Positions 11,713-64,000 of a stretch of DNA of 64,000 nt are shown here, piece after piece. Numbering within the stretch: position 1 is the stretch's first letter; each line of letters opens with the position of its first letter. The notes below the pieces were generated by a model. The model saw nothing but the letters and a program-made list of their open reading frames with translations, ran no database searches and was not told the origin of the DNA. The DNA is from Halichondria panicea (lineage: Eukaryota > Porifera > Demospongiae > Suberitida > Halichondriidae): NCBI RefSeq assembly GCF_963675165.1, contig NC_087393.1:3973502-4037501 (forward strand), given 5' to 3'. A program made the translations under genes and the position numbers.

Positions 11713-14700
11713 TTAGTTGGTTTCTCCACTTGATCTTGGATCGCTGCTTTCTTCACGTGAATCAGGTCTTGGAACATGATCATCTTCAGAATTGAGCTCT
11801 CTGTCTTGTACATCTAGCTCTCTCTCCCAGTTATACTCCTCGTCGAGTTGTCTCTCTCCATTGAAATCATTGTTCATTTCTCGATCCTGAGGGTCTTCTT
11901 GGGGCAGCCTTACGTATTGTATCCTGCCTTTGTCGACAGCTCTCCAACACTGAGTCCCCTGGATTCTTCCCACACAGCGAGCGAGCAGACCGGTCTCTTT
12001 CAGACGCTTGTACACATGGTAGGAGAGAATGAACAGGAACGTCACAAAGGCTATGACTAGTGAAGTGTAGGTGGCAGTAATTTGTGTATTATTGCCTTGT
12101 CCACTAAATTCAGGTTGTTTTGTAGCCGAATAGAAGGAGAAAAATGACAAAATAGTTAGATTTGTGTAAAACGAAGCATTGAGAATATTCAACCACAATT
12201 GATTGTAGATTCCACCAAGAAAAACAATTATACTCAAAATTAGGATGCATATTACTGTCAATGCTACCCCATAGTGTTTGTACTCGTTGTTCTTGGAGGT
12301 TATAGCAAACCAAATAGTACTAATCATTCTAATGAAGAGTAATAGTCCAGTCCAGAATCGATAGCGATGTTTAATCACATGTGGGCTAGTGTAAGCGTCA
12401 AAAAATGGCTTTAGTTTAGCCACCCATCTCAGTCCTCTCACATGAGAATATCTTTGCAATGGTTGAATAAAGAGGAGCATTAAAGTATACAGAACAGTAG
12501 CTATTCCAAACAAAGCACCAATCACCACCAGAGCTAGGTGCTTCCCTTGCCAACACAATACATTGCCATCAGGGAGCCAGTGTTGCTTACTGGTTTTGTT
12601 AGGATAATATATCGTTGAGCAGGAAAACACGGCTACTTCAGCTTGAAGAATTGTGGTGTAGGAAAGTAGTATAATTGTAGCCAGCACTTTCACAGCATTC
12701 TTACCAACAAATTGAGTAATCCGACTGGATTTTGAGCTAATAAGAATCAATAGTCCCAATCCTGTCCAAACAAATAGAGGAACAAACAAGTTTAAGATGA
12801 CTTGTCCAAAAACATCAAAACCATTATAAAAGCACACACTCATGCCTATATACAAGTTGAACCAAGCCACCAGGCTGGATAGGTAGGAAGACCAATGCAA
12901 AGGATGCAAAAACAATTCCTCGCTAACATGAAACATACTAGTGTAGAATAGGAATCCATTTATTGTTCCGTCTGTGATGGTCACGTTACACCAAAGCACG
13001 AACAGCAGAGCTAGAACAGCAATCACTAGAGAGCCTAGCAGAAGGAGAAGCCGGTATATAATGCTATTGTCTGAACACCGGACACACTTGGTTGAACTTA
13101 TGGCCGAGCTGTATGGCTTCTTACATGCTCCACACAAAATGCCGTGTCTGTGTTCGCGACATTGCTGATCAAAAAGTCGATCCTGATTGAATGTTTCTGA
13201 ATGACTGATGTTTATAGATGTTACATTATAGTCACAATAGAGCTGGGGACAGTATAAAAACTTTATGAAACCATTTCCAATTTTGGAGTCAGTATCAGTG
13301 TCATTATGGTAACCTATCCATGTTAAGCCTGGTTTTCGAATAGTTTGATCACTAGCATTATAAGTACTGTCTCCAGCAGACCAATAACAAAAGCCAGTTG
13401 TTTTGTTTAATATAGTTCCCAATGGACAGTTTCGATATTTTATGTTTATCCATCGTAAATATTTTCCTCCTAGAGTCCCAGTATCAGATTCTATGAGAAT
13501 AACCACTTTATCTTCTCCTGTAATATTTTGTCCTGATAGCACTTTCAGTGTTAATGTGGTGCATTTAGCTTTGATAGTACGGTGGTAAGGTTTCCCTCTT
13601 GAGATGCTGGTCACGATAATAGTAGCTGGAACTGGATGGTTAAATTGTCCCACAGCAACTAGAGACACTGTAAATGTTTGACCGGGATACATGGTTTTAT
13701 CAACAAATTGAGTTCCACAAATCTTCGAATTGTTCTCACAAAAGCAAATATGTTTTGGAAAAGAAGTCACATAGGATTGATCGAATGTATTGTTCCAATG
13801 CCACAACGATTCATCGAAAATCTTGTTGTACATGTAGTCATTTGTACTGTTCTTGATAAATGTTGTATAGCATTGATCCATAAACCCTCCGAATATCTGA
13901 CTTCCAGCGTACCCAGCTGTGTTGTTAACCATTACCACGTGAATAGTGTCCAATATTGAGATCTTTTGAGCTGTAGTTAACGAATTATTGTCATTGTACA
14001 CTTGGTAAAAACACAGTGGCTTAGATTGTAAACACTGATCTTCTGCGTATATGCCTCCTCCAGATAAAGTAGCATTGTTATTTTCAAATGTCAATGTGGT
14101 ATTTGAGGTGAACAAAATGTACGAACTCTGGCAGAGAACTAGGCCCCCACCGTCAAGGCCTGTATTATTTGTTATGGTCACATTGCCACTAAACACTATA
14201 ATAGAATTAAAAGCAGAAATGGCCGTTATGCTGTTGTTTACAAAGCTAGAGTCACTGATAAATGTTTCTCTTTTCTGTTTACTAATGTAAACAGTTGCTC
14301 CTCCTGCAATTAAATCTTGAGTATTAGCTCTGTGAGTCATCACTAGCTTGTTATTACTGAAGCTACACCTTGTAATATTCACTTTATAGTGTGGAAAAGA
14401 AGATACTTGTACCCCATTAATTTGATAGTTGTATATGTTGATTGCCACTCCACTATCAGCATTAGAAGCATTTAGTATGTTGTTTGTGAAATTACAATTG
14501 TCAATTTCAATGGATAAATTGGGACAAGACTCCTCCGATTTAGTTTCATGAAACAGTAAATACATTGCACCTCCTCTTAGTTGACCTATGTTGCTATTGA
14601 AAATGGTTTTTCTGAACATAATAGCATTTGTGTTTTCACACCGCTCGTGTCTGTACTTCCCCTTATTTGTTGTTGGTGTTTTAGCAACAATGTAAGCACC

Positions 14701-15648
14701 CCCTCCCAAAAGAGCATTCCCATTTTCAATTCTGCTATTTTCCACCAGTATGCTATTGCTAATGTAGTCTATGTCACTTTCGAATAGGATATAAAGATTG
14801 CCTCCTTTGCTTGTGTAGCTATATGCTTCATTGGAATATAATGTTACGTTAGTCAGGACAATGCTAATGTTTGTACAGGATAGTAACACCGAAATTCCGG
14901 TAGCTCTGATTTGAGATAAAATATCAAAACTCTCTTTTCGAGGAAATAAACTCGCATTTCCATTCAAAAAGCTTGAACTACTAATTTTCACTTGTATGTG
15001 CTCCTGAGTGTGTTCCAGTGGACAGTCTTCGTACTTTAATACAAAATTACCTCCGACATACCTGTCGTTGTGATCATCCCTACCAGTGTTGTTCACCAGT
15101 AGGCAGTCCTTCATTGTTGAGTATCCATACAGTCCCGCAGCAGCTATCCCGTATCCATTACTGTCGCGAATGGTTATTGATTGCATTGTTAGAGCAGTCA
15201 CATCCTTCAGAGCGACCGCCGCTTGAAAGGAGATTAAACTAAAATGACTAAAAAAACTTTTGTCTGATATTTTTTGTCCACATGATGAGATGGCAAGGTT
15301 TCTAATTGTGAGAGTAGCTATGTTCTGAAAAATAAATCCCGCTGCTACTGTACAATGAATGTGTGCTGTTTTTTCTGCTGCACTGAATAATGTGATGCTC
15401 ACAAGATTGGCAATTTGAAAGTTTAAACTCAGAGTGTGCAATCCTGGCATGAACATGAACCATGTATTGCTCAAATGACTTACATTTGCATATTGGTTCA
15501 ATGTCTTGCATGGTTGCCTTGGGCATGTCGTGTTCGATCCATTGTCTGGTCTGACGTACAAAATACTGTCCCAGTCTTGTCTGAAGTCTGTGAAGCAGTG
15601 TCCTTGATGTGTTATAGCCAACACAACAGCAAATAGTAGCAAATGCAT
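11713..15648 (-). CDS. Large surface protein: beta-helix-like ectodomain, Cys-rich linker, multi-helix membrane module
   Basis: A single uninterrupted 1311-codon frame whose ATG at 15648 starts a signal peptide (residues 1-18). Residues about 25-600 contain many short N-glycosylation-rich strands of the type NN.a...GG.ly, alternating with S.f.nN, as in right-handed parallel beta-helix (pectin-lyase-like or PMP-like) repeats. Around residues 825-857 is a Cys-rich linker (C.EHRHGILCGACK.P....C..C). Residues about 863-1205 hold roughly eight hydrophobic helices, with a FDAY.SP......RFWTGLLLFIR stretch between them. A charged acidic cytoplasmic tail of about 90 residues follows. I infer a plasma-membrane receptor or adhesion protein with the beta-helix outside. 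The family recurs in early-branching animals to my knowledge, but I know no assigned function. Lack of introns contrasts with the neighbouring SMG1 gene. Confidence 0.85.
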   Translation of the reverse strand: MHLLLFAVVLAITHQGHCFTDFRQDWDSILYVRPDNGSNTTCPRQPCKTLNQYANVSHLSNTWFMFMPGLHTLSLNFQIANLVSITLFSAAEKTAHIHCTVAAGFIFQNIATLTIRNLAISSCGQKISDKSFFSHFSLISFQAAVALKDVTALTMQSITIRDSNGYGIAAAGLYGYSTMKDCLLVNNTGRDDHNDRYVGGNFVLKYEDCPLEHTQEHIQVKISSSSFLNGNASLFPRKESFDILSQIRATGISVLLSCTNISIVLTNVTLYSNEAYSYTSKGGNLYILFESDIDYISNSILVENSRIENGNALLGGGAYIVAKTPTTNKGKYRHERCENTNAIMFRKTIFNSNIGQLRGGAMYLLFHETKSEESCPNLSIEIDNCNFTNNILNASNADSGVAINIYNYQINGVQVSSFPHYKVNITRCSFSNNKLVMTHRANTQDLIAGGATVYISKQKRETFISDSSFVNNSITAISAFNSIIVFSGNVTITNNTGLDGGGLVLCQSSYILFTSNTTLTFENNNATLSGGGIYAEDQCLQSKPLCFYQVYNDNNSLTTAQKISILDTIHVVMVNNTAGYAGSQIFGGFMDQCYTTFIKNSTNDYMYNKIFDESLWHWNNTFDQSYVTSFPKHICFCENNSKICGTQFVDKTMYPGQTFTVSLVAVGQFNHPVPATIIVTSISRGKPYHRTIKAKCTTLTLKVLSGQNITGEDKVVILIESDTGTLGGKYLRWINIKYRNCPLGTILNKTTGFCYWSAGDSTYNASDQTIRKPGLTWIGYHNDTDTDSKIGNGFIKFLYCPQLYCDYNVTSINISHSETFNQDRLFDQQCREHRHGILCGACKKPYSSAISSTKCVRCSDNSIIYRLLLLLGSLVIAVLALLFVLWCNVTITDGTINGFLFYTSMFHVSEELFLHPLHWSSYLSSLVAWFNLYIGMSVCFYNGFDVFGQVILNLFVPLFVWTGLGLLILISSKSSRITQFVGKNAVKVLATIILLSYTTILQAEVAVFSCSTIYYPNKTSKQHWLPDGNVLCWQGKHLALVVIGALFGIATVLYTLMLLFIQPLQRYSHVRGLRWVAKLKPFFDAYTSPHVIKHRYRFWTGLLLFIRMISTIWFAITSKNNEYKHYGVALTVICILILSIIVFLGGIYNQLWLNILNASFYTNLTILSFFSFYSATKQPEFSGQGNNTQITATYTSLVIAFVTFLFILSYHVYKRLKETGLLARCVGRIQGTQCWRAVDKGRIQYVRLPQEDPQDREMNNDFNGERQLDEEYNWERELDVQDRELNSEDDHVPRPDSREESSDPRSSGETN

Positions 15649-16240
15649 TCTATGATTATCTCGAAACTTGGAAGTTGCCGATCAACTCTAGTACCTATAC
15701 TTGCACTGCTTGGTTATTTTAGTTCTGGGCCACCTCCGTAATTAATTACAATTGTTCCAGGTACTTTTTGTTCGCCCCCTAAGGGGGAGAAAGTTGCTGT
15801 TATATTAGCTTATCTTCAATCCCTTTTACTTTCGTGTTTTGTATAATTCAAAAGGAGTTTACTATTAATCAGTGTGTGTTTGTACAACCATGTATTTTGG
15901 AAAATTGGCAGTACAACAACATCAACGCACATTACTTATTACTTTCATGCGACCTACAGCCAATGATATCCACCAAATCCAGTCATGTGACAGTAATTTA
16001 AGTGACTTATTGCACAGTTAACAAATTATTGCAAAAGCTGCAAAAGCAAGAAAAAGGTGCAGAAGTGCAGCTTGAAGCTAGGTAGTTAATCTGAAAACTA
16101 GCTTAAACAGAGTTTTCAGCTTCGTGATCAGCAATAAAAACACTTAATACAGCTAGCCGTCGTGTTTTAATGCTGGTGCACTCGGATGATGCAATTGTGA
16201 CAGATTTTATTCAGTGTTGGGCATAAGTAATAGTATAATT

Positions 16241-16304
16241 ATACACCATCAGTTTTCGGAATACTATTTTAATACAGTATTAAAACCGAAAACTGATAGT
16301 GTAT
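16241..16304. repeat. AT-rich hairpin
   Basis: The arms ATACACCATCAGTTTTCGG and CCGAAAACTGATAGTGTAT are near-perfect complements around a short AT-rich loop that itself pairs (AATACTATTTTAAT against AGTATTAAAA). Likely a remnant foldback element. Confidence 0.7.
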
Positions 16305-17545
16305 ATACGATGCATGCATGTGACTTTATTGCTCATTGTGGTCAGACATCTGATTGGGCGAGCGAAGCGAGTCCTTTACCTAGTGCGCAACGTTGAGATT
16401 TTGTCTGCGTCTGCCGTTTGTCTGAGAAAGTGCATCAACACGTTGAACTTAGACAAACCCTTATCATTATATATGAACTCAAATGCTCACGCTCGCCCCT
16501 AGCCTCGATCCTACACCTTGTGTCTCTAGTTGTTATACTCGTTGTGGTCAGCAGACACACTGTCCCGTTGAGCACAGCACCAGAGCGGCGATGCGCAACT
16601 AACATCTACGTTGGGTTTTTACAGAGCACATGATTAGAATGCAAATCAGTGCCAGTGAAGATCTCTCAACCATGTGCCAGTGCAGTGCAGTGCAGTGAGT
16701 GGGGCTTGCGAATGCAGCGGAGCCGTACAGTACGGTATCACAAAGACAAAATGGGGTAAGTGTAACCCCATCTTCCTCTTATTACCTGAGGCGCGATATA
16801 GATATAGTCGTCTGGTTAATGATTGTTTAGAGCGGTTATTTTAAGTTATTTAGATAGAGGAAAGAGCATAAAAGTGCTTCGAATAGCCATCGTGTTTCCT
16901 AATGTTGGAATCGGGTCACGTTGAGATTTTGAAGAAAAAAAAGAGGACGGCAGACACTTCAATCAAACTAGTGGCTCTGGTTGCTGCAGACTGTAACAGT
17001 TCTACTTCAAAGTTGGAGGACGTGTTAGTGATTGTATCATCACTTTAGTACTAAATGACGTTAATCACATTAGTACGTATATACAACATCGGACATAATT
17101 ATGACATTATCATTATTAGTAGTACAATATCAGACGCTTATACACGCGCCCAAAATTTTCATCCTAGATGCCAAAAAAGTTTGGGGGGGCTTGGAAAGGT
17201 CTGTATTTGCTGTAACAGCCACAACGGTTGTTTTCCCGTGTTAGGTGGAGAAATAAAACATGCAGTATTTGTAGTAACATGTTCCTCAAAAATCAGACCT
17301 TATATCTATTATGCATAACCTCGACAAATCCATGCATGCATGCATAACACATTTGCTATTCTACAACATTGTAAGTGGAACATCAAGAAGCGTAAATGTT
17401 CAAGAAGAGAAGACAAAAATATGCAGTATATAGCCATCAAATTCTTGTTGCATTTTATTGGTCAGTATACCACTACGTACTGCCATCCTACTTTCTATAT
17501 ATATTGTTTTCTGCAATGAAACGCAGGAATAAGAGTTCGGGTTAA

Positions 17546-17668
17546 GGAGTTGGAGGAGGTGGTCAGCAGCACCGGGAAGGATTTTTAGAAGCTGGAAAAC
17601 TGCGCAAAGAAGGCCTGAAAGAAGTACGTCAGTACCACAAGGAGGGCCTCCAGGCCATCTTTAGTGTA
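17546..17668 (+). CDS. Possible terminal exon of an unrecognised gene
   Basis: Just downstream of a good acceptor-like stretch (TTTTCTGCAATGAAACGCAG ending at 17525) an open frame encodes a basic, helical-looking segment containing FLEAGKLRKEGLKEV and YHKEGLQAIF, ending in TAG at 17668. A short ATG exon candidate (ATGGG before GTAAGT) lies near 16750, but phase agreement could not be shown. I do not recognise the product. It may be chance or a gene remnant. Confidence 0.2.
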
Positions 17669-18997
17669 TAGGGATGGGTCGTATGTTTAGTTTTAGAAGG
17701 TATACGTGTAATTTGCATTATGTGATCGTCAAGACTTGTGTGGAATGTGCATGCATGTCAGTGTGTCTAAGTGAAAATTCAAATGTGCTGCGCTTGTAGT
17801 GATTCGTGCATGCATGCATGTCGGACCTCCTCTGATTGCTTGTTGCTCGTGCTATTAATCCCGTAACTCTTAACTACTATACACGGAACCTCTGTTAACA
17901 ACCACCTTCGAATAAAGGCGCCCATGCATGGCCAGTTGCTATTATAATGGCCAGGCATCCAGGTCCCAAATGAACAGTTTGTGTACATAATTGTAACAAC
18001 CTATCACAAACAAAGGCCACCTCTGTACACGCTAATTTCAGAGCACTGCTAAAAATATTAATGGAACTCTGAAAACAATTAACATACATATATGTGGCTA
18101 TAATTATGTATCAAGGCCAAAACATTGTTCCCCAAAGGTGTCCGTTATAGAGGGGTTCCACTGTAATTATAATTATAGCCTACTAGAATATTGACCATCG
18201 ACATAATTATGTATTCATGAATTTTGTTTGATTCTGCACATACAGAGCTCCAGTACTTTAGAAGTGAAGAAACAAAAACATAACAATAATTTATAAACTC
18301 CAAATCATTAATTTGATTATTCATCTGTCAGTATAGAAACATGCACAAACTAAAGACGTATATAATTTGATCATCTTGTGACAGCACACGCAGCTAGTTT
18401 ACATTCATGCATGATTAGTAGCTATTGCACGGCTATAATACCACTATAATCATTAATTATCGATCTGGTGATTAGTATAGTTACTGTAGTACAGTACGTA
18501 TAGACTCTCGCTATTCCAGTTCTCTGAAGTACAATCACCGCAATATACCGGACATTAATTTGGTTTGGCACAGATTACTAGCTAAATGTTTACTGCACAA
18601 AAGTCGCCCTAAAATACGGCCACTCGGTATTCTGTATACCTTTTTCGTGTATATGCAAAGTATACGTCAACTTCAATTATATCATGGATCAAAGCAATAG
18701 TTACAAAAACGATCAAAAATGTGCAGTAGTATAAATAATTATAAATGAATGCATGAAGAATTTGTGATGACACAAATTATAATTATATATTATAGCTATA
18801 TTGTAGACTGAGAGAATGGGCAACGGGAGCGATACAGCTGTGAGGAGGAGCAGCCTTCCTGCACGCTAGTTCTTACATTTTAACTATACTCTACCTAATG
18901 CCCACAAGTTCTGTGTTTGCCGAGAGAGAGTATACTCTCTAGCTAACAAAACTTAAAGGTTCTCTCTGGTTGTGTTTAAGTTCTTTCACGCTCTGTT

Positions 18998-63077
<44,080 letters not shown>

Positions 63078-63109
63078 CTATAGGATCAAAGGTAATTAAG
63101 GAGAGCATG

Positions 63110-64000
63110 CACTTGCATTGACTAATAGTGAGATATTAGATTGCTGGTGAAAAGGTTTACTTTTTGACAAGTAGGCCAGACAATTTCCCACTTTGTGTGT
63201 ACATGCATGTACATGTACATGTGCAACGCGTAATGACTGGTACTGCATGTATTGATTAAAACACACCCATTTCCCATTTTCAAAATGGGGGTGTATAATA
63301 TCTGCAGGCTGTCCCTCCTAAAGGAACTTGTCAATGAGATATATATTATGTACATTGCTATACAGAAGCATAGAAAAATAACCCCTTCAGACGAGCTATA
63401 AAACAAAAGAAGATTGATATTTCAAATGTCAGACCACATTAGTGCATCGAAAACACCCGGAAAACATTATAATTAGCTAAAAAAAGGTACAGAAGCGTTG
63501 GTCTGAAACTCAGCTGACAATGCCAGCTGACACAATGCCATGGAAATGTTGTCCCTCTAGTTACAATGCTGTACATTAGTACATTGGTACATTTGTGTCT
63601 GTGTGTGTTCACAATGCTCTGTTTCCAAGGGAAATATCATTGGTATGCATCTTACATATAATGCGTGGTTAAGCAACTATTAAACCACAATTAACGCATC
63701 ATCGATCAAGCATAACTCACAGAAAGTAGTAATGTACATGTAGTATACCATAAATATGGCATCCGTTACAAGCATAGGCAATAGAATCTCACCAAATGCA
63801 TTGCAAAAAGTGGTCTAACATTCTTTAAATACCAGCACAACATACATGTAGTACACGATGCTATACCGTGTGCATAATTCTATATAATTGTTATGCCTGC
63901 ATCTGTACTGTACGTAGACTAGTAGTCACAGTGGCCAGGAAATAAAGGAACATCATTACGTTCCCAAAACCTACTATTACAACACTATAAATGGCCGTTT
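63110..64000. other. Window end: upstream SMG1 intron or 5' region
   Basis: I see no exon here with similarity to the poorly conserved SMG1 N-terminus. The missing start exon(s) are either here and unrecognised, or to the right of the window. Confidence 0.4.

Larger units (their letters stand above)
15649..18997. other. Intergenic region between the beta-helix gene and the SMG1 3' end
   Basis: No gene is firmly supported. It contains a hairpin at 16241-16304, a possible small exon at 17546-17668 (plus strand), a single end of the CAGAGGAGGT-type element at about 17819-17836, and CATGCATG runs. The last part includes the SMG1 3' untranslated region, whose poly(A) site I could not place. Confidence 0.5.

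Noticed and set aside
11848-15636. Multiple plus-strand open frames of 60-93 codons
   Set aside because: They are antisense shadows of the long 11713-15648 coding frame with no family similarity.

Overview
This is an animal nuclear-genome window, most likely from a demosponge. The support is spliced genes with mostly short introns and canonical GT..AG junctions, AT-rich intergenic DNA, many short inverted-repeat elements, and animal-type families: SRCR, Reeler, seven-helix receptors, and a beta-helix protein with a multi-helix membrane module. The sponge assignment is inferred from gene style, not from a marker search.

Layout. 1-3140 (minus): 3' part of a tandem SRCR gene or pseudogene whose two window-terminal domains carry frameshifting indels. 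3141-7190: no gene, several inverted-repeat elements. 7191-8103 (plus): small secreted Reeler-domain gene. 8104-11700: repeats. 11713-15648 (minus): one-exon 1311-residue surface protein with a beta-helix-like ectodomain and about eight membrane helices. 15649-18997: mostly noncoding.

The rest, 18998 to beyond 63077 (minus), is one very large gene for SMG1, the PI3K-related kinase of nonsense-mediated mRNA decay. I resolved 69 exons with consistent reading phase at every junction, giving 3467 codons plus stop. Only the extreme N-terminus appears to be missing. Its introns host other genes. A 6.4-kb intron (32184-38609) holds two intronless paralogues joining a ubiquitin-like domain to a C-terminal domain with PARP/ADP-ribosyltransferase-like motifs; it also holds a piggyBac-like TTAA element and a complex inverted repeat. 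An 8.7-kb intron (50309-58995) holds three intact intronless seven-helix receptor genes on the opposite strand, two decayed copies (one split by a transposon) and a 61-bp minisatellite that runs up to a splice donor. A 448-bp intron holds a tRNA-Val(CAC) gene.

The observations most worth following are the ubiquitin/ART-like pair (one keeps a ubiquitin-like RGG end, the other has a C-terminal CaaX box), the receptor array with a repeated promoter architecture, and the nesting of both inside an essential RNA-surveillance gene.
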